Assembly: GCF_046630445.1 (NCBI RefSeq)
Contig: NC_092342.1
Coordinates: 84,575,001-84,639,000 of the forward strand
Source: Rutidosis leptorrhynchoides
Lineage: Eukaryota; Streptophyta; Magnoliopsida; Asterales; Asteraceae
Direction: 5' to 3'
Length of the DNA stretch: 64,000 bases
Part shown: in pieces, positions 1-12,639 of the stretch
How positions within the stretch are numbered: the first letter of the stretch is position 1
Layout of the letters: every line of letters begins with the position of its first letter
Program-made: the position numbers and the translations under genes
The notes under the pieces: model-generated
Database searches by the model: none
Told to the model about the DNA's origin: nothing
Seen by the model: only the letters and a program-made list of their open reading frames with translations

Positions 1-1198
1 CTTAATACTTTGTTTAATGAATACACCAGGTGATCGACTGCGTGTAAACCAAGGTTTTACTACTTTGTTAACAATTACACCAATTACCCTTGAATGTAAT
101 CCACCCCTGTTTCAACAAGTCTATTAACTATTAATCCAGTTCCGTGTCCGGTAAAATGAACAATTATTGGTATTTATAGATATCCTGCCCACCGTACCCA
201 GTCAAGCGTATATGGTTATATATAAATACGTCAAATTATAAGTCTATATATTAAATTAACGAGGTATCATTTAGTTAATATAAAGCCCATTAATAGTCCA
301 TAGTCTAATTTCTACAAGTGTCGTTCTTTTATCCAAACTCCAATTATGGTACAAAGCCCAATTACCCAATTTTAATATTTAGCCCAACATCATAATTACT
401 TCGGCATTAAATAAGCATAATAATAACTTAGCTACGAGACATTAATTTAAAAATAACATTAACCATAACTTACAGTGATTAAAAATAGCGTAGCGTTACA
501 CGGACAGAATTTCGACTTACACCCTTATAACATTCGCTATCATACCCTTATTATTAGAATTTAAAATTAAAATTAAAATATAATATATATATATATATAT
601 ATACGTGAGTGAGATAGAGAGATAGGATGATATATCAGTCGACCAGAGCATGCTTTTATAGGAATGTGGCCTGGTATTATTCACCATGCGATCGCATGGC
701 TTTATAACTACCAGGCCATGCGATCGCATGGCCTTCTTTTCCAGCTCACATGAGCTTGTTTCTTCTGCCAACGGTTTTTAAATATAATATATAATATATA
801 AATAATTTTAAGAATTATTTAAATATTATATTATATTTATGTGCATAGTTGACTTATAATTTTTAGTCCGTTGCGTCGAGCGTTGAGAGTTGACTTTGGT
901 CCCAGTTCCGGATTTTCGAGCGTCCTTTCGTACAATTTAATATCTTGTATTTTGCGTTTAGCGTCTTGTACTCATGTAATTTTGAGACGTTTCTCATCAA
1001 TAATTTGAACCACTTTGATTGTACTTTGTACTTTTGAGCTTTTTGGTCGTTTGCGTCTTCAATTCGTCGAATTTGTCTTTTGTCTTCACCTTTTATTATT
1101 TAAACGAATATCACTTGTAAATCGAACAATTGCAACTAAAAGCTTGTCTTTCTTGAGGGATAATGCTATGAAATATATGTTCGTTTTTAGCATTATCA
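1..1198 (-). mobile_element. Partial LTR, minus orientation (family H)
   Basis: On the minus strand an LTR starts at 1198 with TGATAATGCT and runs left out of the window. Its first 40 bases hold a perfect 10-bp inverted repeat (1159-1168 with 1188-1197). The sequence between about 930 and 1198 has no partner in the neighbouring copy. From about 927 leftwards it matches the reverse complement of 1199-2155. No coding sequence is present. The family assignment rests on the paired copy, which ends in a typical LTR 3' end at 2900. Confidence 0.6.
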
Positions 1199-2155
1199 AC
1201 GTTCGAAAATCCGGAACCGGGACCAGAGTTAACTCTCAACGCGCGACGCAACGGAGCTAAAATTACAAGTCAACTATGCACATAAATATAATATAATATA
1301 TCAATAATTCTTAAAATTATATATATTATATTATATAATAAAACGTCAGCAAAACTAGAAAACGAAAGTAGGTGGCCTGATCCAGCTGGCCATGCGATCG
1401 CATGGCCAGGAAGACCATTCTTCATGCGATCGCATGAAGCCAGAAAACTGGTCAGGTCCTATAAATTCAGCATTTTTCGACGAGTAAAACACATCTTTTT
1501 CTCTTCTCTTCATCTGTAACATAAATATATATATTTATAATTTTAATTTTAATTTAAGTTTAATAATATTTGGGTTATTGTAAGAAATGTTTTACGGGTT
1601 TTAAGTCGGAACTCTGTCCGGGTAACTCTACGCGATAAATAAACACTGTAAGCTATGTTCTTCCTTTTTAAATTAATGTCTCGTAACTAAGTTATTATTA
1701 TGCTTATTTAAGCCAAAGTAATCGTGATGTTGGACTAAAAATTAAGATTGGGTTATTAGATTTTGTACCATAATTAAGGTTTGGACAAAAGACCGACACT
1801 TGTGGACATTGGACTATTGACTATTAATAGATAGGGGTATTGTCTAATCGAATGACAACTCATTAGAACCTGTCGAACCTATCTTCAAATTAGTTAATCT
1901 AATAATTATTAAAATGATTATGTATGTTCTATTTAGTGACGTTTATACGACATCTTTTACGATCATTTAATAAATTATTCGGATTGGGTAATTGATTATT
2001 CATTCTGATCAAGTGGGTAAATTAATATTCATATCTCATTAAAACAGGGGTGGATTACATACAAGGATAATTGGTGTAATTGTTAACAAAATATTAAAAC
2101 CTTGAATTACGCGCAGTCGATAACCTGGTGTAATTATTAAACAAAGTATTAGAAC
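1..2155. repeat. Long imperfect inverted repeat made by two head-to-head LTRs
   Basis: Bases 1-927 pair with about 1199-2155 along their whole length, leaving a spacer of about 270 bases. Matching landmarks are the palindromes at 684-699 and 716-731 opposite 1421-1438 and 1390-1405, and the stretch at about 415-455 opposite 1670-1712. Divergence is moderate by eye. A transcript across it would fold into a hairpin of roughly 950 bp. Confidence 0.75.
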
Positions 2156-2900
2156 TTTGTTACAGTTCGAATCCCTAATTAGTTGGAATAATTGACTTCG
2201 GGAATAAGGTTAATTTGACGAGCATTTTATAATTATGACCGATGGACTATTATTTGGAATAATTGACTTCGAGAATAAGGTTAATTTGACGAGCATTTTA
2301 TAATTATGACCGATGGACTATTATGGACAAAAACCAGATAGGTATCAAATAAATCCAGGACAAATGACAATTAACCCAGATAAATAAATTAAGATCAAAA
2401 CGTCAAACATCATGGTTACGGAAGTTTAAATAAGCATAATTGTTTTATTTCATATTTCATCGTACTTTTATTTACTGTCATTTTATTTACTACAATTTAC
2501 TTTATCGCAATTACGCTTTATTTGTATTTTTGTACGCACTTTAATTATTGTCATTTATTTTTACGCTTAAAATATAAAATCGACAAACCGGTCATTAAAC
2601 AGTAAAAAACCCCCTTTTATAATAATATTACTATATATAATTATATATATATATATATATATATTATATAAATATAGTTGTTAAAAATATAGCGTTAAAC
2701 TTAGCTAGCTCCCTGCAGAACGAACCGGACTTACTAAAAACTACACTACTCTACGATTAGGTACACTGCCTATAAGTGTTGTAGCAAGGTTTAGGTATAT
2801 TCCATAAATAAATAAATAAAACTTGTGTAATTTGTATCATATTTTGTAGTATTTCACAGTAAAAATAATAACTATTTCGTATACACCGCTGCACACATCA
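1199..2900 (+). mobile_element. 5'-truncated LTR, plus orientation (family H)
   Basis: This is a second copy of the same LTR in the opposite orientation, lacking roughly the first 270 bases. It ends at 2900 with CACATCA. Immediately after that a primer-binding site would be expected, but the sequence changes into another element, so the internal part of this element is lost. It contains short (TA)n tracts near 2645-2665. No gene is seen. Confidence 0.6.
2183..2325. repeat. 71-bp tandem duplication inside the LTR
   Basis: The block beginning TTGGAATAATTGACTTCG at 2183 is repeated from 2254 with only about one base changed. It lies within the plus-oriented LTR. Confidence 0.8.
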
Positions 2901-3600
2901 GTTTTGAATTTTGGGATAGTATATAATCATGGCGAGATATTCGAGAAATGATGGTGAAAATGGTATTTCGGACTGGTTCGCCGGTAAGTGCTTCAGGTTC
3001 TACGCCAATAGGTGAATTCGGTTGGGGGAAGGGATCGCCTTCTTCGCGTCTCCATTGATTAAGTCGACTACAAACTCATCAGATGAATTGGAGATGGATG
3101 ATTGGTTGATTCATTCAGGTGACACTGCTTCCGGAGCTTAGGTGAAACTCCATATCGGAATAGCTGTCGGAATCCAAGGAATTCGAACGGGTAGAGGGAT
3201 CCATCTCGTACGATCAGATGAAAGATTTTCGATATGAAATAGATTATAGGATGTAGATTAGTACCCTGCAATACATGATTTACATATGCATATATAATAC
3301 TAAAATCCCATAAGTTACGGAGGAATCTACGGAAGCTGTCAGGCAAAAGTAGCAATAACAGATACGCTAAGATATGAATTTTGTCTATACACTATCAATG
3401 CACTAAATGCAATAAGACGTGTCTAGACTTAAGATGATAAGCAAGTGATTTCCTAAGAATGATAAGCAGGTAATTTTCGACACAAAATGATAAGCAAAAA
3501 CTTTTGACATACAGACACGGTCGAAGTCCAGACTCACTAATGCATCTAAGCAACTATCAGTTAGACACACTAATGCAAGACATGGTTCACTAAGACCACC
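2901..3600 (-). pseudogene. Degenerate 5' leader of a minus-strand Ty3/gypsy element (G)
   Basis: This lies just downstream (minus strand) of a primer-binding site and LTR. Short serine- and acid-rich open stretches are visible on the minus strand, for example one starting MDPSTRSNSLDSDSYSDMEF near 3205, followed by frame breaks and further coding-like text near 2930-3030. No gag or pol domain is present before the region meets the LTR end at 2900. It probably corresponds to the leader reading frame that precedes gag in related elements, compare the acidic frame at 63340-63954; that link is inference. Confidence 0.4.
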
Positions 3601-3613
3601 GCTCTGATACCAA
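3601..3613 (-). other. Primer-binding site, initiator-tRNA-Met type (element G)
   Basis: The minus strand reads TTGGTATCAGAGC, the usual initiator-methionine tRNA complement of plant LTR elements. It sits next to the LTR end at about 3616 and fixes the element's orientation. Confidence 0.75.
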
Positions 3614-4687
3614 CTTTAATGACCCGTCCTAATCCATCAGGACGAATACATTACATTTGGTTACATCGCGAGGTACTTGACCTCTATATGATACATTTTA
3701 CAAACATTGCATTCGTTTTTAAAAGACAAACTTTCTTTACATCGACAGTTGACGGCATGCATACCATTTCATAGTCTATCCAACTATAATTGACTTAATA
3801 ATAATCTTTGATGAACTCAATGACTCGAATGCAACATTCTTCGAAATATGCCATGAAAGACTCCAAGTAATATCTTTAAAATGAGCAAATGCTTAGCGGA
3901 AGATTTCTTTAACACCTGAGAATAAATATGCTTTAAAGTGTCAATCAAAAGGTTGGTGAGTTCATTATTTTATCATAAATAATCATTTCATAATTTTAAT
4001 AGACCACAAGATTTCATATTTCCATTTCTCATAAACATACGTCCCATGCATAGAGACAAAAAAATCATTCATATGGATTGAACACCTGGTAACCGACATT
4101 AACAAGATGCATATAAGAATATCCCCTATCATTCCGGGAAATCCTTCGGACATGATAAAAATGAATTTGAAGTACTAAAGCATCCGGTACTTTGGATGGG
4201 GTTCGTTAGGCCCAATAGATCTATCTTTAGGATTCACGTCAATTAGGCGTGCACTAATTCTCAAAATTAGTGATGTTCCCTAATTCTTAGGCTACCAAGC
4301 AAAAAGGGGCATATTCGGCTTCGATCATTCAACTATATAATGTAGTTTCGATTACTTGTGTCTATTTCGTAAAACATTTATAAAAGCGCATGTATTCTCA
4401 GTCCCAAAAATATATATTGCAAAAGCATTTAAAAAGGGAGTAATGAAACTCACCTAATGTATTTTGTAGTAAAAATACATATGACTATATTGAACAATGC
4501 AGGGTTGGCCTCGGATTCACGAACCTATATCATTTGTATATATATTAAAATATATAATGGAAATTACACAATTTTATTTATTAATATATATTATTTATTT
4601 ACATTTGTAGTTTATAGGATTTATATTAAATTCCATTTTAAAAACATATACTTATATTATATCTTAAATTATATGTTATATATATTT

Positions 4688-4691
<4 letters not shown>

Positions 4692-4768
<77 letters not shown>
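4692..4768. repeat. (TA)n microsatellite
   Basis: About 38 uninterrupted TA units inside LTR G. Confidence 0.95.
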
Positions 4769-4775
<7 letters not shown>

Positions 4776-4959
4776 ATACATAATTATTATTATGTTTGAA
4801 ATTTAATAGTTGGTTACATGTAATTATTTATCTAGGTAATGTTAATATATAGTTATATGAAATATTAAAATAGTTGTAGTATATGTACTAAATACATTTT
4901 ATACATAAAATTAGTTATTTGTAAAAAAATAAAATTGATAGTTTTTGATATTAGTGAGT

Positions 4960-5345
4960 TACTAATAATAATAGTTTTATTAATAATGATTATGCTAATA
5001 ATAATAATGATAACCTTATTAAAAATGATAATATTAATAATACTACTTATGGTGTTAATACTAATAATAATCATAATACTGATAATAATACTAAAATGGT
5101 AAAATTAATAATTATAATGATATTAGCAATATTCATAATAATACTAATAATAATATTAAGGATAATACTACTTACTAGTAATACTTGTAGTGATAATGAT
5201 ATATACTATATTAATGATAATAATTTTTAATAACCATGTTATTAATAACAATTTTGATAATAACAAACAATATTATAACACTAATAATTAATAATGATAA
5301 TAATAATAACAATAACAACAATAATAATAATAATAATTAATAAAA
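4960..5345. repeat. Degenerate AAT/ATT-rich simple repeat
   Basis: The stretch consists almost wholly of diverged AAT and ATT units within LTR G. It has no coding potential. Confidence 0.7.
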
Positions 5346-6336
5346 ATAATAATAATAGGAGACTACCTTCAAGGAAAATAAGCTTTATAAAAAAAATACG
5401 CTTCAATCCAGACTCAAACCCAAGACCTCCCGCTAACCGCTAACACCCCCAAACCACTCCTCCGTATTTGCTTTTCTGATTTTAACCCGTTTTAAAAATA
5501 TATATCTAATCTTTTTCTGTTTCCCTTCCCCTTCTTCTTCCTAACTCAGTCGACCAGGAAAAATAACAACCTTTTCAATCAATTAAATTTTTGTTTTGAA
5601 ATTTTCTTTGAAACAGCAACGTTTATGTTAAAGGATGTTTGAATTTGTAAAAAGAAAAGAACAGAATAAATAAAAAAAATAGCATAACAGCTCTGTACGT
5701 TATAACTATAAACTAAATTTCAATTTTTGAATTCAAGATCATTTTAAATAAAAATTATTACATGAAATAGTTTATAAATGACTCCTAGAAACTTTTTCGA
5801 TCATTAATTGCTCCATTTACTCAAGAACGAATTCGAATTTTTGACAAGAACACTTGGGTTGACTTTTTGAAATAAAGTTTTGACCTCAGAATTCGACTTC
5901 GATATATAAAATTAGAACTTGAAACTTTGCAATTAGTTTAAACACATGTTTTCTGACTAAACTGCATTTTTAGATTTTTAAGATTGATGCTAAATCGAAC
6001 TTTTGATAAAAAGTTATGCAACAGAGGTTTTCGAGCTGTAAAAAAAATAAAAAAAAATCTGTTTTTCCTTCCCATTAGTAACAGATATGAATCGTATATA
6101 AACAATAATGAAATGGTTAATCGAATCATTGAAGCAGTACAATTGATTGTATTTTAATGAAGATGGTCGATAAGTTTTTTACAAAATATTCTATCAGTAA
6201 TAAAAATATAGAAAGAGATAAAACAGAAAGTGACCTTCAATTATCCATCTGTGATTATCGTTGTCAATTTGTATCAAGAGGAGACAGAAAACAAAAATCA
6301 CACATAGTTTCGATAGGTATGGGTAACAAACTCGTA

Positions 6337-6440
<104 letters not shown>

Positions 6441-6529
6441 TTTATTTAATTAATATTAATAAATATATTAATAACATTAATACTAATTAATAATAATCAA
6501 TGATACTGATTTATAATAATAAAAATACC

Positions 6530-6599
<70 letters not shown>
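6530..6599. repeat. (AAT)n microsatellite
   Basis: About 23 consecutive AAT units inside LTR G. Confidence 0.95.
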
Positions 6600-6891
6600 G
6601 ATTGTATTGTTTTCTAATAATTATAATAATAATATTTATGCAAATATTAATATCCAATATTAATTTTAATACACCATTATTATGAAACTAACAATAATAA
6701 TAATAGAAATAATAATAATGATAATAATTTAAAAACAATAATTGTATTAATAATATTGATAAGTAGTAGTGATCATAATAAAATTGATAATTTTAATAAG
6801 TTTACTAATAATAATCATAATAAAATGATAACAATAATATTATTAATGATACTACTTATTATAATAATAAAACAACTTACATATATCAAAT

Positions 6892-6894
<3 letters not shown>

Positions 6895-6958
<64 letters not shown>
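6895..6958. repeat. (TA)n microsatellite
   Basis: About 31 TA units near the right end of LTR G. Confidence 0.95.
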
Positions 6959-6959
<1 letters not shown>

Positions 6960-7260
6960 CCAATTTGTTCGTGAATCGTCGGGAATAGTCAAAGGTCACT
7001 GAATCCATGTAAACAATTCCAAAAATTTTGAGACTCATCTTTATATACTTTGCTTATCGTGTCGAAATCATATAAGAATAAAGTTTAAATTTAGTCGAAA
7101 ATTCCCGGGTCGTCACACACGAGCTCCGTGAACTAACTATTTTATAAAGTGTTAGAAATTTAGTAATTTTATCATTTATTATCATTTTATTGAATATATT
7201 ATCTCTAAAAAATACTCTGTAATTGTTTGATAAACTCAATTGATTTTGGACGGTTATTTA

Positions 7261-7747
<487 letters not shown>

Positions 7748-7766
7748 TTATCGTTTAAACTTTTGG

Positions 7767-7822
<56 letters not shown>

Positions 7823-8610
7823 TAGGTTTTTGAGCCCGTGCGTTGTACGAGTGTGTAAAAAACCGTGCAAAAAATGTAATTTACAGTTCATATTAATATG
7901 TAAATAGTGATACTAAAAAAATAGGAAAAGTATAAGAATTATTTAAGAGCCCGTGGTGTTGACAAATTTTAAAAATTCCTTTTGAGCTTAAGAGTCCGTG
8001 GTGTTGATGAATTTTAAAAGTTCTTTTAAGTTTAAGAGCCCGTGATGCTGATAAATTTTTTCATTCAACATTGACAAAAAAATAAATTCACATCCAAATA
8101 AACCACCAATATATAACATCTGTAAGGTGACTAAATCTCAAACAAAATTTGATGTAGTTAATTTGCTTTATAATAATTATTATAAATTATAATATATGGT
8201 TATAATTTTAGTAGATGATAGAGCCCGTGTGTTGCACGATGGTAAAATAATCGTCCAGAATTAATCACAAAATATATTTTTTAAATGTTTATATTATCAC
8301 CTATTTTTACATTAATAATTAACTTTTTAAAAATAATAATAAAATAAAAATTTATTTTATTTATTGTTATATAATACTCCGTACAATATAATGGAGATAA
8401 TAATATGCAAATTGAATGATTAAATAGTATTCATACGAAGTGATGTGCAAGGTCAAACAAAGAAATAATACGATTTACGGATTGATTCTCCATATTTGAA
8501 AGAGAAAGACAAAAAGAAGAGGAATTGTAGTAATTAGGTTAGGTATTTACGGATATAATTTATTTTATAAAATAATAATAATTGTAAATAATCTATACAT
8601 ATAACCTTAA

Positions 8611-8743
<133 letters not shown>

Positions 8744-8824
8744 CAATCCATAAATAACTTTCAACCACAATCAAAAATAACTTTTTCGTTTATATATATG
8801 TGTGTATATATATATTCGTTTATA

Positions 8825-8865
<41 letters not shown>

Positions 8866-9002
8866 CAAATATAAATTTAAACTAATATCATCCAATATTA
8901 CTTCCTATTTCTCTAAAACAATGCGATATGTCACCAACGTAATAAAATATTCATGAATTCATGGAGTAAAATTGGCTCATATAACTAAAAAAGAGGAATA
9001 TT

Positions 9003-9418
9003 CATTTGAGTCCATAAATTAAGTTGAGATCCAAGAGACCAATGAGAGCACGACATGTGTCGCGAAAATCACATGTGATTGGAAAAAAAAATTTAATTTT
9101 TTTTCGAAATTTTTTTTAAAAATTTTTTTTAATTTTTTTTTTAAATCACATGTGATTTACCTGCACAATCACATGTGATTGGATTTGCCATGTATAATCA
9201 CATGTGATTGGGTTTACAATCACATGTGATTGACATGCATAATCACATATGATTTAAAAAAAAAATTCGAAAAAAAAAATTTCGAAAAAAAAATTCGAAA
9301 AAAAAAATTTCAAAAAAAATTTTTTCGATTTTTTTTTTCCAATCACATGTGATTTTCGCGCCACATGTCGCGTTCTCATTGATCCCTTTGTTTTCAAGCA
9401 AATTTATGGATGCAAGTG
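9003..9418. mobile_element. Foldback element with repeated AATCACATGTGATT palindromes
   Basis: Terminal inverted repeats of about 70 bp: TCCATAAATT...CCAATGAGAGC near 9011-9050 pairs with sequence at about 9375-9415. The interior has long A/T homopolymer runs and six perfect copies of the 14-bp palindrome AATCACATGTGATT (starts 9067, 9144, 9167, 9196, 9218, 9341) plus one variant at 9241. There is no coding sequence. Confidence 0.65.
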
Positions 9419-10126
9419 ATTACAACTCAACTAAAAAATATGGTAAATAAATATGAATATAAATAGTAATAATAATAATATAATAATCGTAATACCTTGC
9501 AATTAATATATGTATACTTATTTACTTTGGTTGTTTGTCATGTAGAGTTTTGTGACATGCTTTGCTTAATTAAATATGAATTTTAGTTTTGTTTATTCAG
9601 TTTGCAAATAATTTACAGCTTCCACTCTATAATGATGTACGCAAATTTGAAATATTATTTTGTACAATTAATCAATAACTTTTTTTTTCATTTTCTTTCC
9701 TTAAAACTCGAGAATACATGTAAAATATTTTATATTACATTTCTCTCTCTTATAATACTCTCCTCTTTTCCATCACATTCATTTCCACTTAAAAAAAAAA
9801 CACCCGAGAACACAACCTAAGTTACTAACATCACCTAAAATCACTTTAAAAATTTGTCAACACTACAGGCTCTTAAACTCAAAAGAACTTTTAAAATTCG
9901 TCAACACCACATGCTCTTAAACTTAAAAGAAATTTTTAAAATTTGTGAACACCACGAGCTCTTAAACTCAAAAGAATTTTTAAAATTTGTCAACATCACG
10001 GACTCTTAAATAATTCTTATACTTTTCATATTTTTTTAGTATCGCTGTTTACATACCAATATGAACTGCAAATTAGAATTTTTGCATGATATTTACACAC
10101 CCATGCAACGCACGGGCTCAAAAACC

Positions 10127-10174
<48 letters not shown>

Positions 10175-10176
<2 letters not shown>

Positions 10177-10470
10177 TAGTTTTTAGAGCCCGTGCGTTGC
10201 ACTAGTGTGTAAAAGCCGTGCAAAATCGTAACAGCTTATATCATTCAAGTATGTAAATAGCTCATTCAAGTATGTAAACTGCGAAAGTAAATCAAACATT
10301 AGAGCCCATGCTTTGTACGGGTGGATAAAATTACCGTGCAAAATTAATTAGTTTTTTAAACAATTATTCTTTTAGGTTTAAGAGCCTGTGGTGTTGACAC
10401 AATTTAAAGGTTCTTTTACGCTTAGGAAGTTTAAGAGTCCGTAGTGTTGACAGATTATTAAGTAATTTTG
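10175..10470. mobile_element. Fragment of a second ACTAG...CCCGTGCGTTGCAC element
   Basis: It begins ACTAGTTTTTAGAGCCCGTG immediately after the (TA)n tract 10131-10174. It contains a copy of the AAGAGCCTGTGGTGTTGACA unit and lacks a matching right end. It is the same family as 7821-10130. Confidence 0.55.
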
Positions 10471-10589
10471 AGTGATGTTATTAATTTAACGTCTACAGTT
10501 TTTTTTTCTTTCTCACCATTAATATTTTTTTAATTATATATAAATTATATTCTATTTTTAATTTATTTTATTTCTCAACTTTATTATTA

Positions 10590-10935
10590 CTCCATCTGTC
10601 CCATATTAATAGTCTATAGACAAAAAACACACAGTTTAAGAAAATTTCATAAAAGTCCTGTAATTTCTGTTTACTTTTCAGTTTTACCCATACTTTTTTT
10701 TTCTTCTTTTAATCTTATATACATATATTAAAGAAATAATATCCTGTAATTTCTGTTTACTTTTCAGTTTTATCCATACTTTTTTTTCTTCTTTTAATCT
10801 TATATACATATATATACATATATTAAAGAAATAATATAACTTTATCTTATTATTCTCATCTGTACATGGAATTGGTCTATTAATTTGAGACAGTCCAAAA
10901 TAAAATACTGAACTATCAATATGGGACAGAGAGAG
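10590..10935. mobile_element. Stowaway-like MITE
   Basis: Inverted ends CTCCATCTGTCCCATATTAA and, reverse-complemented from the right, CTCTCTCTGTCCCATATTGA, with TA on both sides, match the Tc1/mariner-derived Stowaway pattern. An internal block of about 80 bp around ACTTTTCAGTTTTA is duplicated in tandem. No gene. The sequence from here to 11154 shows nothing further. Confidence 0.75.
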
Positions 10936-11154
10936 TATTATATTATTATTATTATTAAACTTTAGTGATAAACTCAAACTAAAATTAATTTTACCACAAA
11001 TCAGCAAATTTAATATCATATTTTAAACTTTGATTTTAAATTTACATAATTAAAAACAATTAATCCTTTTATGTTAACAATAGTATAGATATAGATAGAT
11101 GGAACTTCTTGACACGGAGTATATTTTATACCACGTATAGAGATAATAATAATA

Positions 11155-11861
11155 AGAGCAAATTACATAAAAAGATAATATATTTTTTTACTGTTCTTAT
11201 TTCGGTAATCTATTTCATTCTGCCATAAAAGAAGAGTTTATTTTCAAACGTTAAACAAAAAGAGGGGTATAGTTAACTTTTGTTAAATTTCTCAGTTAAG
11301 TGTCAACTTTGCATAACATGTCAAGTCCTTTGTCGACCAACGTTTTCAACTCGCAATTTCGACGCACGTTTTCAACTCGCAATTTCAACGCGCATTTCGA
11401 GACGCGTTTTTCGATGCCTGTTTCGATGGCCGTTTTCAAGGCGCATTGTTTACCTGAGTTTTCAACCATTATTCTAGAGGCGCGTTTTCAACTCGCGATT
11501 TCGACGCATCGAAAAACACGCCTCGAAAACGCGCGTCGAAATCGCGAGTTGAAAACACGCTCTAGAATGCTGGTCGAAAACTTAGGTAAAAAATGCGCCT
11601 TGAAAACGGGCATCTAAAACACGCCTCGAAATCGTGAGTTGAAAACATGCATCGAAATCGCTAGTTGAAAACGTTGGTCGAAAAAGGACTTAACATGTTA
11701 TGCAAAGTTGACACTTAACTAAGAAAGTTAACAAAAGATAACGACACCCCTCTTTTTGATTAACTTTCGAAAATAAACTCCTTTTTTTATGGCAGATTAA
11801 AAAAGATTACCGAAAATAGGAAAAGTGGAAAAATATGTTACCTTTTTATGCATTTTGCCCT
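11155..11861. mobile_element. Foldback element with GC-rich modular core
   Basis: Inverted arms of about 330 bp: the left end AGAGCAAATTACATAAAAAG pairs with a right end whose reverse complement is AGGGCAAAATGCATAAAAAG. AAT-rich direct sequence flanks both ends, consistent with a target duplication. The core repeats a TTTTCAACTCGCAATTTCGA module on both strands. Open frames here are by-products of the repeats. Confidence 0.7.
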
Positions 11862-12046
11862 AATAATAATAATTATAATAATAATATATATACATATTGA
11901 TTTTTTTATTTAGGCTGTAATCTAAATATTTAAATCTATATCTATATGTATATATTAAATTATAATTGATATTTAATTCAATTTAATAAGAAAATGACAC
12001 CTAAGTAAAAACCTTTTTGATTTATATATATGTATATATATATATC

Positions 12047-12557
12047 GTAGAGAGATTAAATGAAATTTTTTTTGTATGAGAACCCTGAGAACTCGAAATT
12101 CGTGCAAAAAGTTTTGGTGGGCGAACAAAAAAATAGCTAGTCGAACTATTTTTTTACATGCATTTTTCGCTTGGTTTTACATTTTTGGTTCTACAATTTT
12201 GAATTCGAACAATTTTGGAGTAATTCGAGCAAAAAAAAGGAAGGGCGAACAAAAATTTGAAAGTCGAGCAAAAAAGTTGAAGGGCGAGCAAAAATTGATG
12301 AATTCGAACATGTTCTACATTTTTTGTGTTCTACATTTTTGTGTTCTACATTTTCAGCATCTCAAATTTTTGCTCGAATTGCTCCATTTTTGTTCGTCCG
12401 TCATTTTTTTTGCTCGAATTCCTTGTTTTTTGTTCAAATTCCTTGTTGTTTGCTCGTATTCATTGTTTTTTGCTTGTCCGCCACTTTTTTTGCTTGAATT
12501 TCAGTGTATTTGGAGTTCCTAGAGTTCTCACATTAAAAAAGTTCTCACTAGATTCTC

Positions 12558-12561
<4 letters not shown>
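12047..12561. mobile_element. Foldback element built from GCTCGAATT/TTCGAGCAAA modules
   Basis: Ends of about 50 bp pair, for example TGAGAACCCTGAGAACTC at about 12077 with GAGTTCCTAGAGTTCTCA at about 12513. The arms contain CGAGCAAAAA units on the left and TTTTTGCTCGAATT units on the right. A (TA)n tract (12559-12628) follows at once. It has no coding sequence. Confidence 0.55.

Positions 12562-12628
<67 letters not shown>
12559..12628. repeat. (TA)n microsatellite
   Basis: About 34 TA units directly against the right end of a foldback element. Confidence 0.95.
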
Positions 12629-12636
<8 letters not shown>

Positions 12637-12639
12637 CTA

